Positions 9,545-19,469 of a DNA stretch of 64,000 nucleotides are shown in pieces. The position numbers were made by a program, and so were the translations under genes. The notes below the pieces were generated by a model. The model was not told the origin of the DNA. It saw only the letters and a list, made by a program, of their open reading frames with translations, and ran no database searches. This DNA is from Shinisaurus crocodilurus (lineage: Eukaryota; Chordata; Lepidosauria; Squamata; Shinisauridae): positions 41,501,802 through 41,565,801 of the forward strand of contig CM037879.1 of assembly GCA_021292165.1 (NCBI GenBank), given 5' to 3'. Every line of letters begins with the position of its first letter. Position 1 is the first letter of the stretch.

Positions 9545-12414
9545 TCAAAGCATCTCTGACAGATGTCTGTCCAGCTGCACCTTGAATGCCTCCAGAGTGG
9601 GAGAGCCCACAACCTCCCTAGGTAGTTGATTCCATTGTCTTATTGCTCTGACAGTCAGGAAATTTTTCCTGATGTTTAGGTGGAATCTAGGTTCCTGTAA
9701 CTTGAGCCCATTATTCCGTGTCCTGCAAACTGGGATGAACGAGAAGAGATCTTTGCCCTCCTCTGTGTGACATCCCTTCAAATACTGGAAGAGTGCGATC
9801 ATATCTCCCCTCAGTCTCCTCTTCTGAAGGCTAAACATGCCCAGTTCTTTCAGTCTCTCCTCATAGGGCCTTGTTTCCAGTCCCTTTATCATCCTTGTTG
9901 CCCTCCTCTGAACCCTCTCCAGTTTGTCTATGTCCTTCTTAAAGTGAGGTGCCCAGAACTGGACGCAGTACTCAAGATGAGGCCTAACCAGTGCCGAGTA
10001 AAGGGGAATTATCACTTCCCGCGATTTGGAAGCTATACTTCTATTAATACAGCCCAAATTTGCATTTGCCTTCTTTGCAGCCACATCGCATTGCTGGCTC
10101 ATATTCAGTTTGTGATCTACCACAATTCCAAGATCCTTCTCACTTGTAGTATTGTTGAGCCAAGTGTCCCCCATTCTGTAACTCTGCATTTGGTTTCCTC
10201 TCCCTAGGTGCAGCACTTGGCATTTATCCCTATTAAATTTCATTCTGTTGTTTTCGGCCCAGCGCTCCAGCCTATCGAGGTCACTTTGAATTTTGTTTCT
10301 GTCTTCCAGAGTATTAGCTGTTCCACCCAACTTTGTGTCATCTGCAAATTTGATAAGCATTCCCTGTACCTCCTCATCCAAGTCATTAATAAAAATGTTG
10401 AAGAGCACCGGGCCCAGGACCGAGCCCTGTGGTACCCCGCTCGTTACCTCTCCCCAGTTTGAGAAGGAACCATTGATAAGCACTCTTTGAGTCCGATTCT
10501 GTAGCCAATTGTGGATCCACCTGATAGTTGTTCCATCTAGCCCACTCTTAGCTAGCTTACTAATCAGGATATCATGAGGCACTTTGTCGAAAGCTTTGCT
10601 GAAGTCCAGGTATATAATGTCCACAGCATTCCCACAGTCCACAAGGGAGGTTACCCGATCAAAAATGAGATCAGATTAGTCTGACAGGATTTGTTCTTGA
10701 CAAATCCATGCTGGCTTCTAGTAATCACTGCATTGTTTTCAAGGTGCTTGCAGACTGACTTCTTTATAATCTGCTCAAAAATCTTCCCGGGGATTGATGT
10801 CAGACTGACTGGCCTATAGTTCCCAGGTTCCTCCTTCTTGCCCTTTTTGAAGATGGGAACAACATTTGCCCTCCTCCAGTCATCTGGCACTTCACCTGTC
10901 CTCCATGATTTCTCAAAGATAATAGACAGTGGTTCTGAGAGTTCTTCTGCCAGTTCCTTTATTACTCTAGGATGCAGCTCATCAGGCCCTGGAGATTTAA
11001 ACTCGTTCAGAGTAATCAGGTGCTCCTTGACCATTTGCCTATCAATCTCAAGCTGCAATCCTGCCCCTTCAGTCTGCACTTCAGGTTTGCCAGGGGGGTC
11101 ATAGACCCTCTTTTGGGAGAAGACCGAGCCGAAGTAGGAATTGAACACTTCTGCCTTTTCTTTGTCTTCTGTTATCAATTTGCCATCCTCATTGCGTAGT
11201 TGAACCACCAGTTCTTTCTTCTGTCTTTTACTGTACATGTATCTGAAGAAAGCTTTTTTGTTGCTTTTAGCATTCCTCGCTAACCTTAGCTCATTCTCAG
11301 CTTTAGCCTTCCTGACACTATTCCTGCAGTTCTGTGCTACCTGCCTGTACTCTTCCCCTGTAGCCTGTCCTTCCTTCCACTTCCTATACGTGTCCTTTTT
11401 TGTTTTCAGGTCATCTTTGAGTTTATTGTGAAGCCACATTGGCTTCTTCTGTTGCCCTCTGCCTTTTTTCCTTGTGGGAATTGTTTGCAATTGTGCCTTT
11501 AAAATTTCCTTTTTTAAAAACTCCCACCCCTCCTGGGCTCCCTTTCTCGTGAGAGTCACTTGCCATGGGATCTTACTAATCATTGTTCTGAGTTTGTTAA
11601 AATTGGCTTTCCTAAAATCCAGGGTACGTGTTTGGCTACACTCAGCTTTTGCTTCCGTTAGAATCAAGAACTCAAGTATAACATGGTCACTTTCCCCCAG
11701 AGTTCCCGAAACTGCCACTTTATCCACTAACTCGTCTCTGTTGGTTAGAATCAGGTCAAGGATAGCCGATCCTCTAGTTCCTTCCTCCACTTTCTGTAGG
11801 AGGAAGTTATCAGCAGCACAGCTCAGGAATTTCTTGGAGGGGCCATGTTTGGCTGAATAAGTCTCCCAACAGATATCAGGGAAATTGAAGTCTCCCATTA
11901 CTACCACATCGTGCCTCCTTGAAACAATGGCAATTTGCTTTTCAAAAGTTCCATCCTCGTCTTCTCCTTGATTGGGTGGTCGGTAGTAGACTCCAACCGC
12001 CATGTTCGTTTTATTCTTTGCCCCCTTTATTTTAACCCAGATGCTCTCAATGGGGCTGCCAAGCTCCTCTTCCTGTATCTCTGTGCAGAGATACTTATTT
12101 TTAACATACAGTGCAACTCCACCTCCCTTTCTGTTGCTTCTGTTCCTTTTGAACAAGTTATACCCTTCAATTGCTGTATTCCAGTCATGGGAGTCATTCC
12201 ACCAGGTTTCAGTTATCCCTATCAAGTCGTACTTGCCCTCATGTACCAAGAGTTCAAGTTCGTCTTGTTTATTGCCCATACTCTGGGCATTAGTATAGAG
12301 ACATTGAAGACTATGTGCTTTGTAGTCCAACTTTCCCCCTACATTTTGTGGTAGACTATCTATGGGCACCGCTGGAGCTGTTCTCTCCATTGTGGCATAG
12401 AGGCCTTCTTCCAT
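9545..12414 (-). pseudogene. CR1 ORF2: APE endonuclease plus reverse transcriptase, one frameshift
   Basis: The protein that nicks target DNA and copies the element's RNA. The first frame (12414-10651) starts at a methionine and encodes the APE-type endonuclease in the first 250 or so residues: ITETWW, GGGVALYVK, VYYRPPN, MGDFNFPDICW and GESDHVILEF include the expected catalytic Glu, Asp/Asn and Asp-His positions. The RT fingers follow (LTSIPGKIFEQIIKK, QHGFVKNKSC). A single-base shift near 10655, at a T-run, moves reading into the second frame (to 9545). That frame has YLDFSKAFDKVPH (domain A), SGVPQGSVLGPVLFNIF (domain B), the catalytic KFADDTKL (domain C) and a complete C-terminus. The total is near the family's usual 950-1000 residues. 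I see no other break. Confidence 0.93.
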
Positions 12415-12452
12415 TGGTACCCCCGAGTTTATGTCTCCCTCCCCTGTTGGAT

Positions 12453-12818
12453 TCAGTTTAAAGCCCTCCTGATTAAGTTCCTCATGCTGTGTCCAAACAC
12501 ATTCTTCCCAGTCCTTGTGAGGTGCAACCCATCCTTTGCCAGCAGTCCATCTTCCAGGAAGTGTAGCCCGTGGTCCCAGAATCCAAATCCCTCACGTCGG
12601 CTCCACCTTTGTAGCCAGTCATTCACTCGGAGTATTTTTCTTTCCCTTTCTATGCCTCTTCCAAGTACTGGAAGGATGGATGAGAAAACTATCTGGGCCC
12701 CGAAGTTCTTGAGTTCCCTTCCCAGCTCTTCAAAGTCTGCCGTGATTTCTTTGTAACTCCGCTTGGCAGTATCATTTGTACCCACGTGGAAGAGAAGAAG
12801 TCTCTGGTTACCCTGGTT
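12453..12818 (-). pseudogene. CR1 ORF1 C-terminal esterase-like domain, truncated
   Basis: ORF1 of many CR1 elements ends in an SGNH/GDSL-type esterase domain. The frame has LLLFHVGTNDTAK, the block that holds an oxyanion-hole Asn in SGNH enzymes, then VFSSILPVLGRG and DGLLAKDGLHLT, the block with the Asp and His of the catalytic set. The stop is 39 bases before the ORF2 start. The N-terminal half with the GDS(L) serine block is missing, and the apparent start at 12875 lies in foreign LTR-like DNA, so I place the true element boundary near 12818-12825. Confidence 0.85.
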
Positions 12819-12827
12819 AGAGGAGAG

Positions 12828-13460
12828 TGTGGCAGAGTGACAGGCAGAAGCCCGGGGAGGAGCCAACCTGAACATTCCAGAGGCTCTGATTGGTTGAAGC
12901 AGAGAACATAGAACCCCAGGGAGTTGGCAGTTAAAGGGGACTCGGTTGTCAGTTGGGGAAGAGAGTGGGTTGGAGTGAGAGAGGGAGTGGAAGGTTAGTA
13001 GAGTAGGCAGGGAAAGGTGGTACTGAAGAGTTCAGACAGGAAATCTAGTAACTAAGTTGTGAGAAAGCAAACGTGAAGGTGTTAGGAGAGAACAGTTCAC
13101 AGGAGTTTCCGCTTAGGGAGTGAAGGACCTTCTGTCTGAGGAAGAAGGTGAAGCTCTGGACTAGTGAGAGGGACAGTTAAGTTCCCTGGTCTGATACTGT
13201 AACTTCAAGTAACCAAGCCAAGGTGATACAAAGAGCACTATATACCGGTAACATCTGCCTGCCTTTAACCTGAATCTAAGCAAAGAACAAGTTTGAATTA
13301 ACTGTTGAAAATCCAAGTTATCTGTGCCTGACTTGAATATCAGTTTTGAGACTTTGTTAGAACAATAAATCAATCTTTTTATTCAAAGTTCTAAGTGTCC
13401 AGAGTCTGACTGGTGGACAGGAAAGTAAGAAGGGAATTAACGGAGGGGCACCCTACTTCA
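12828..13460 (+). mobile_element. Probable solo LTR
   Basis: Starts TGTGGCAGAGTGACAG and is 500-650 bp long. It has a purine-rich 5' half, a CCAAT-type TCTGATTGGTTGAAG (12885-12899) and a polyadenylation signal context AACAATAAATCAATC near 13361. It ends near GAGGGGCA. No internal retroviral coding region is attached. The ends are inferred from TG...CA and from the edges of CR1 on the left and the Vingi-like element on the right. I found no certain TSD. Confidence 0.5.
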
Positions 13461-13538
13461 AGTAATCAAATAAAACAAACTGCTCTTAATAAAGACAAAC
13501 AAACGTGGGTGAACAGCTACATATAAGGCCTACGACAT

Positions 13539-15113
13539 CATCATCATCAGGCGATCACTCGTGACCGAGTAAGATTGTCTTCCGGGATAAAAGGAGGAGA
13601 TTCTAAAGAAGATTGTGTAGACTCTAGCGATGGGTCCGTAAGTGACTGTGGAGGCCAATTCTAGATCCACACAGCTTCCCACAGTGAGGACACAGGTTAC
13701 CAGATAGAAGATGGTCCTGTAAAGGATTCATTTGACGTGCTTTTCGCTTAGCACGTTTCTCCCTTTCACCTTGCACTCGGGCTTCTTCAAAGTCCATGGA
13801 ACCTTTGTGAAAGGCCAATCTCCATTTAGATCGTTCATGGGCCAGAGCTTCCCAGTTTTCGATGTTTATATTGCATTTTTTTAGATTAGCCTTATGAACA
13901 TCTTTAAACCTCTTATATTGACCACCGATATTCCGCTTTCCATCCTTGAGTTGGGAGTAAAGTAACTGCTTTGGGAGACGGCAGTCAGGCATTCGAACAA
14001 CATGACCGGTCCACTGAAGTTGGCGTTGAAGGATCATTTTTTCAATGCTAGTAGTCTTTGCTTCTTCCAGTACACTGACATTTGTTCGCCTATCTTCCCA
14101 AGTAATTTGCAGGATTTTCCGGAGGCAACGTTGATGAAACCTTTCAAGGAGGTGGAAGTGACGTTTATAGATAGTCCATGTTTCGCAGGCATACAATAAA
14201 GTTGGTAATACAATGGCTTCATAAACCAGTGTTTTGGTCTTCTTACAAATATCCCGATCCTCGAACACTCTATGTTTCATTCGAGAAAATGCGGCACTTG
14301 CGGAGCTCAGACGATGCTGGATTTCACTGTCGATGTTAGCTGTAACAGAAAGATAGCTGCCAAGATAGAGAAAATGATCGACATTTTCCAGTATTGTCCC
14401 GCCAAGCTGGATAGATGGCATCACCAAAGGATTGGCTTGCACTTGCTGATGAAGCACTTTGGTTTTTTTGATGTTAAGTGAGAGACCAAGTTTTTCGTAT
14501 GCTTCTGCAAAAGCATTTAGGATAGTTTGGAGATCATCCTCTGAATGTGCGGAGACCACATTATCATCAGCATACTGAAGTTCCACAACGGAGGTTGTAA
14601 TTACCTTACTTTTTGCTTTCAGCCTGCTGAGATTAAAAAGCTTTCCATCTGTTCGATATATAATTCCCACACCGGTGGGAAGTTTCCCCTCGACAAGATG
14701 TAAAACCATGGCGATGAAAATGGCAAATAATGTTGGGGCGATAACACATCCCTGTTTAACACCTGATCCCACTTTAAATGGAGCACCATGAGAGCCGTTG
14801 TTGTCCAAAACCGTTGCCGTCATGTTGTCATGGAGAAGTCGCAAGATATTCACAAATTTATTGGGGCATCCAATTTTCATAAGGATAGTCCAGAGAGCTG
14901 TACGGTCTACAGTATCAAAGGCCTTAGCCAAATCGATAAATGCCATATAAAGGGGTTGATTTTGCTCCCGGCATTTTTCTTGGAGCTGACGTGCAGTAAA
15001 AATCATGTCTACTGTCCCTCTAGAGGGGCGGAAACCATATTGAGTTTCAGGGAGGATCTCTTCTGAAATAGATAGAAGACGGTTTGCGAGAATCCTAGCA
15101 AATATTTTACCTG
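13539..15113 (-). mobile_element. Vingi/Ingi-like non-LTR retrotransposon, 3' half (copy 1)
   Basis: The longest of four copies. The 3' end (low coordinates) is a (CAT)n tail preceded by CAGGCGATCACTCGTGACCG, and the 5' end is truncated inside the RT domain at 15113. A short target-site duplication, CGACAT, is visible at 13533-13538 and 15114-15119. It carries a long open frame (below). Copies lie at 23541-24489, 54720-54986 and 56930-57902. Clade naming rests on the RT type plus a C-terminal C2H2 finger and a trinucleotide tail; another finger-tailed clade is possible. Confidence 0.85.
13624..15113 (-). pseudogene. Reverse transcriptase with C-terminal C2H2 finger (5'-truncated)
   Basis: An open frame runs from the truncated 5' edge at 15113 without interruption to the stop at 13624; the first methionine is at 15006. 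In order: GKIFARILANRL and QYGFRPSRGT (RT fingers), MAFIDLAKAFDTVDR (domain A), SGVKQGCVIAPTLFAIFIA (domain B), ELQYADDNVV (catalytic YADD), LNIKKTKVLH and FLYLGSYL. Then come the thumb/connection motif LYACETWTIY, RQLQWTGHVVRMP and a C-terminal CPHCGK...GLHSHLRTH finger, expected to bind nucleic acid. The endonuclease part is missing. The frame is intact over about 496 codons, which suggests a recent insertion. Confidence 0.88.
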
Positions 15114-15341
15114 CGACATATCATCGGCTAACTCAGCTTAAGAATACACAAGACAGCTTCAAGTCTGAAGTGACCCATACAAGGGGGCACTTGGTGAGAG
15201 CAAAGTACACATTGAGGGTGTGGGCTTTGGGGTAAGGGGTCCCGTCTGCTACAGAGAGTTCCTCTGCAGCATATCCAGGGGTTTCAATGGCAGAAGTGTG
15301 TTTGGGGGAGGGATCCTCAGCAGACAAATCAGTGCGTAAAG

Positions 15342-16006
15342 CAGCCTTCCCAATCCAGCACCCTCCAGTAGGGATGTGTGAGGAAGCAGTTTAGGGGGTG
15401 GAAATCTGTTGGATTTCCTCAGTTCTGCCCCCCCCCCATTCTGGTTCACTGTCCATATGCTCGCGCTAGCTTCCTGCAGCACAAGTCGAGCCAGCTCACG
15501 GATTTCTGCAATTTGCATATTTTTCAAACTGCCAATAGAATTTTTGCAAACTGGCGCTGGGAAAGCAAATGACTTTAATGTGATGTGCTAAGCCACATGG
15601 TTTTCAGGTGCTGTTTTTGCACAAAATGGCACCAGAAAAACACATGGCTTAGCACTATTTGCACAAACAGTGCTAGTCACGTTAAAGCCATGTGCTTTCC
15701 CAGAGCCAGTCTGTGAAAATTCTATTGGCGGTTTGAAAAAAATATGCAAATCATGATCTGTCTTACAGGAGGAGGAGATCCTCAGGAAAAAAAAAACTTG
15801 ACTTGGGCATGCTTCTGATCATCGGATTGGGAGTGGACAAGAAATCAGGCAAGTTCAAATGAACTGGATTTCCCTGTTTTGGTACATCCCTGGCCTCCAG
15901 ATGTTTTGGACAACTCCCATCACCCTACCCATCAAACCGACTGGCTGGGGCTGATGGGATTTGTAGTCCAAAATATCTGTGGGGGGTGGCTGGTTGGGGA
16001 AAGCTG
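15342..16006. mobile_element. Palindromic hAT MITE split by another MITE
   Basis: The two halves are 15342-15368 (CAGCCTTCCC...CCCTCCAG) and 15893-16006 (GCCTCCAGATGTTTTGG ... GGTTGGGGAAAGCTG). Joined, they form the familiar palindrome with CAACTCCCATCA facing GATGGGATTTGTAG. The flanks GCGTAAAG (15334-15341) and GTGCAAAG (16007-16014) match at six of eight bases, consistent with an aged hAT TSD. The inner element at 15369-15892 explains the gap. Confidence 0.75.
15369..15892. mobile_element. TAGGGATG-type MITE with large internal inverted repeat
   Basis: The ends are TAGGGATGTGTG and GGTACATCCCTG. The flanking octamers CCCTCCAG (15361-15368) and GCCTCCAG (15893-15900) differ at one base, an 8-bp TSD as hAT elements make. 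The interior is a long inverted repeat: about 15500-15620 (GCATATTTTTCAAACTGCC, AATAGAATTTTTGCAAACTG) is mirrored at about 15630-15755 (CTATTGGCGGTTTG, AAATATGCAAATC). No coding capacity. Confidence 0.8.
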
Positions 16007-16154
16007 GTGCAAAGTGTTCCATGAAATTAGGAAGTTTGAGAACTACTGCCTTAAATTGCCTTGTTATACCCACATATCCGTATATACAAATTCATGGAGG
16101 AACCTCAATGAGTACAAGTTGTTGGGGTGCAAATAATGTGAAGGTTGTTGCCTT

Positions 16155-16485
16155 GCTGTCCTGCTTATGAGCTTCCCATAGGCATCTGGTGGACCACTTT
16201 GGGAAACAGGATGCTGGACTAGATGGACCTTTGGTCTAATCTAGCAGGGCTCTTGTTATGTTCTTTAATCCTTAAAGGGGATTAGACAAATTCATGAAGA
16301 AGGCTTTCAATGGCTACTTGCCCCAATGGCTCTATGCTACCTTGCAGCGGAACATGGCCAGGAGGGTGCTGTTCCACTCATGTCCTGCTTGTGGGATCCC
16401 ATGGGCATCTGGTTGGCCACTGTGTGAACAGAATGCTGGACTAGATGGACCCTTGGTCTGGTCCAGCATGGCTCTTATGTTATGT
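16155..16485 (+). repeat. Two tandem copies of a dispersed amniote repeat tail
   Basis: Both units share CATCTGGTTGGCCACT, then ATGCTGGACTAGATGGACC, TTGGTCTG and GCTCTTATGTTATG. The first (16155-16263) is a partial end. The second (16264-16485) also has the upstream AATTCATGAAGAAGGCT block. I recognise this as a widely dispersed reptile repeat but cannot name its class with confidence. Confidence 0.55.
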
Positions 16486-16624
16486 ACTACGTCTCCTTAG
16501 ACTCACCAATGTCCAAATCTGAGCACTTTTTTACAGCGAGACCTACTTAGAGCCCATAGTTAAATTGGGAAATGGTAGAGATTTTTTACATTTTAAAAAA
16601 TGAATTAGATGAAGCCTTACTCTA

Positions 16625-16709
16625 TTTTATTTACTTTTCTGGGTTATTGTTACTCACCTTGAGCCTTTGGGAAAGAGTGAGCTATGCATCTAAATATACA
16701 AATAAAATT
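16625..16709 (+). mobile_element. LINE 3' UTR tail (L2-like)
   Basis: TTATTGTTACTCACCTTGAGCC, GAGCTATGCATCTAAATA and an AATAAAA end follow the LINE tail pattern. Confidence 0.45.
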
Positions 16710-16714
16710 GCATA

Positions 16715-17937
16715 GTATCATGCGAACCAGGTCAGTAAGGGGCTTTTTTGTTTTGGCCCACAATTACAGAGAAAAGACTGGGATAAAAAGAAGGCTCTAA
16801 CTGCAATGTATTTTACTTCTCTCTTAGAAGATTTGCTGACTGATCAATTCATACTGATGCAGGTAATGTTGTAAGATGCACTATCATTTAACACTTTTTG
16901 TCACCTGTAGAAATATAATGAAATGCCATTCTGTAATTAATAGGGGTAGGAAGATATCAAGCAACAAAATATGGAATTAGGGCAGACTAGTAGCCTGAGG
17001 ATATAGTTTGTACAAAAGGTTATTTTTCATAATTTACATGTTGTTTTTAAAAAAAATTAAGCTTGCAAAATGCCACAGGAGAAATGAGGTCCTGTTAAAG
17101 CCATGTTTTTCCAGCAGTTTCATAATGCTTGTTGATGTTTAAAGGGGGGGGGGGAGAGAACAGCGAGGTGGAACGGTTATTGACCAGATTGATCATGGGA
17201 ACAAATCTGCCGGTGGTAACCTTGTTTAATGATATGTTGCTGGGCTCAGCACCTTGCTGAGGCTGTGATTCTTCACCGGCTGGGCCCGCATGATGGATCA
17301 CGGTAGGAGGCTGATGGTGCAATCACTCACTGGCGGCCACTGACACCTGCACCAGTCTGACACCCATCCCCTCTGAATGTATCAGCTGGCCTGCTTAGCC
17401 TATTGGGAGATGCAACCATTCCACCAAACGGCAAATGAAAGTTCTTTATCTACCTTGCAACTTCTGTTTGGAGGACATTTCCCTTTGCCTCTGCTTATTA
17501 CAGGCAATTATTGCATTGGCCCAGAAACTGCATGCAATTCAGCAATCTTAAGCCGAAAAATTCAAACAGGAATGGGAAGATACACACACACACACACACA
17601 CCTACAGCTAGTGTGTGAAAGCACTCTTGCACATTCTGGATGTCTCTTTAAGTGTCATTACATTCCTGTAGTAAGAAAAATGCCAAAATAAAATCTCAAA
17701 GGTACACAGGGAAAATGGTCTATTGGTTCAACATGTTTCAAAAGATTCATCAGGCAAACTACAAAAAATGCAATGTTTAAAATAAATTTTAAAACTACCC
17801 AATATCAATGAGACAGGATACCAACCTTCGACATACAACACTATAACTGCGCACTGTTGCCAAATGACACTAGGGTATAACCTGATATATGGCTTTTTAG
17901 GGTTTTAATGTTTGTTACAACAGTTGTTTATAAGCTA
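16715..17937. other. No recognised feature apart from a CA run
   Basis: Mostly unique sequence with a G-homopolymer near 17145 and a (CA)10 microsatellite at 17582-17601. The open frame spanning the CA run is an artefact of the repeat. Confidence 0.35.
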
Positions 17938-18004
17938 TGCAGCACAATCCTACACAGATTTACTCAGAAGTAAGTGCCACTGAGTTCAATGACACTTACT
18001 CCCA
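17938..18004. mobile_element. Short palindromic MITE (GCAATCCTATGCA family), partial
   Basis: ATGCAGCACAATCCTACACAG, TTTACTCAGAAGTAAG, CCACTGAGTTCAATG and ACACTTACTCCCA follow this MITE's consensus order. The second terminus is missing. Confidence 0.65.
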
Positions 18005-18678
18005 ATATTAATAATATTGCTAATGACTAATATGTATTATATAAAATGTTTCTCTTATTGTTCGTACCGCCCTAAGGAAGAACCTTCCACAACATATTGG
18101 GCCCATATATCTTTCCTTTGAGATTTTATCACTCCTTTTTTCTTGGTCTTTGGTACTTTACCTCCTTCCTTCCTGCTGTGGACAAACACAGAAATAGCTA
18201 TTTTCTGGCTGTTTAATTGTGAAGACAGTTATTCATTTCTCATTTGTCTCATGTGATCCATGTTCCAATTTGAATTATATATAATGGGTACAAATGCCTT
18301 TATTGTGTTGTTTTAAATATTGTTTGCTTCCTGTTACATTCTTCAGAAAATTTGGAAGGCAGCTGATAAAAAATTATTATCCAAACCATTCAGATGGTTC
18401 GAGATCTGAGCAAGCAAAAAGCCTTCTCTGTGTATTGCTGATCCACATCTGGAGTACATACCCATCAGCATCATGGCATCAGAGCTGAGTACATGGTGTT
18501 TCTGATTTGAATCCACATCCAAGCTCACCAGTTGTTACACATTGATTGATTGCTCATGACTACAACTAGTATTGGGGCATTGTGTTCCTAGGTAAAATGA
18601 AGTAATGAGATATGTTTCCGCATGTAGACTGGTAGTGTTGCAAACTGTATTAAAACATAAGCAATGGGACAAGTTTGC
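18005..18678. other. No recognised feature
   Basis: AT-rich, unique-looking sequence with no coding or repeat signature that I can name. Confidence 0.3.
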
Positions 18679-18769
18679 TTTATTAAATTTATATACTATC
18701 TTTCCTCCAAGGTGCTCATGGCTACATACATATCTTTCCCCCATCCCATTTTATCCTCCCAACCATAGG
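18679..18769 (-). mobile_element. MIR-like SINE tail fragment
   Basis: Reverse complement of the family tail: AAATTTATATACTATCTTTCC, TCCAAGGTGCTCATGG and CATTTTATCCTCCCAACCA match the 60638-60847 copy in order. Confidence 0.5.
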
Positions 18770-18909
18770 AACAAGAGTCTGTGCTTGGCGTCTTGTAGTA
18801 CAATACCCTATACAACCACATCATGTTAAGTGCTGTACAAATATCTCCATAAATGTGTACTTGTCTTTACATTAAAGCTAGGTATCAGTAGCATTAACTT
18901 TGTTTACAG

Positions 18910-19225
18910 CAGGGGTAGGCAACCTTTTGGGACCTGTGGGCATATTTGGCAATTTGAGAAACTGTCCTGGGCACTACCATGAAATGGCCGCCATGGGAGG
19001 CATGGGTAGTCACAAAGGACAAATAATCAGCCCAAAGACTGAGTACTAGGCAAAGGTGGGGGCTGAGCCCCCAACACATTAAACAACTGAGCTGAATGCA
19101 CAGCTGGTAAGAAAATACATTAATCTTAAAAAAAAAAAAGTGGGAGGTTAGGCTGCCTTAGGGGGTACCAGTTAAAGTGTCTGGCTATGCACTGGTGCCT
19201 ATGGGTGCCATGTTGCCTACCCCTA
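18910..19225. mobile_element. hAT MITE (CAGGGGTAGGCAAC termini)
   Basis: The left end is CAGGGGTAGGCAACCTTTTG and the right end GCCATGTTGCCTACCCCTA, a 14-base inverted pair. The flanks GTTTACAG (18902-18909) and ATTTACAG (19226-19233) agree at seven of eight positions. Noncoding, with an A-run near 19127. A typical non-autonomous hAT. Confidence 0.88.
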
Positions 19226-19294
19226 ATTTACAGTATTTGTAATGAATATACATGTACTTATCCTTGCTGATTTATGGTTCATTAATATTAGAAC

Positions 19295-19466
19295 AGGCCT
19301 GTGGCTTACTTTGGCTCAGCTTTTCTGAGTGTGGAAAGCTAAGCAGGGTCAGGCCTGGTTATTACTTGGATGGGAGACCCCTCCTCTAGTTTCCTGCATT
19401 GAGCAGGGGGTTGGACTCGATAGCCTTATAGGCTCCTTCCAACTCTATGATCTATGAAATCTATGA
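19295..19466 (+). mobile_element. 5S rRNA-derived SINE with CR1-like tail (copy 1)
   Basis: The head contains the 5S internal control region: GAAAGCTAAGCAGGGTCAGG (A box) and then TTACTTGGATGGGAGACC (C box), which differ from a normal 5S gene at few bases. The body then switches to TGCATTGAGCAGGGGGTTGG and CTCCTTCCAACTCTATGA, the reverse complement of the CR1 3'-end block seen at 9464-9540. It is a polymerase III-promoter SINE, not a functional 5S gene, because the first third of 5S is degenerate and the 3' part is replaced. Sister copies are at 40170 (minus) and 49663 (plus). Confidence 0.85.
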
Positions 19467-19469
19467 CAT

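Larger units (their letters stand above)
9464..12825 (-). mobile_element. CR1 LINE, nearly full-length ORF2
   Basis: A minus-strand CR1 non-LTR retrotransposon. Its 3' end is the diagnostic ATTCTATG octamer repeat (read in reverse at 9464-9478) with almost no 3' UTR. It carries ORF2 with endonuclease and reverse transcriptase, and the 3' part of ORF1. It is 5'-truncated at about 12800-12825, where it meets the LTR-like sequence starting at 12828. The catalytic motifs survive and only one frameshift is evident, so the insertion is comparatively young. CR1 is the dominant amniote LINE in birds and many reptiles. Confidence 0.95.

Noticed and set aside
10838..12354. Several plus-strand open frames up to 139 residues
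   Set aside because: Antisense shadows of the CR1 ORF2, rich in Leu, Phe and Ser as expected.
13624..14000. C2H2 zinc-finger host gene
   Set aside because: The finger is the C-terminus of a reverse transcriptase open frame repeated in three other places in the window.
19295..19466. Genuine 5S rRNA gene
   Set aside because: Only the internal promoter region is well kept; the first third is degenerate, the 3' third is replaced by CR1-like sequence, and the unit recurs dispersed.
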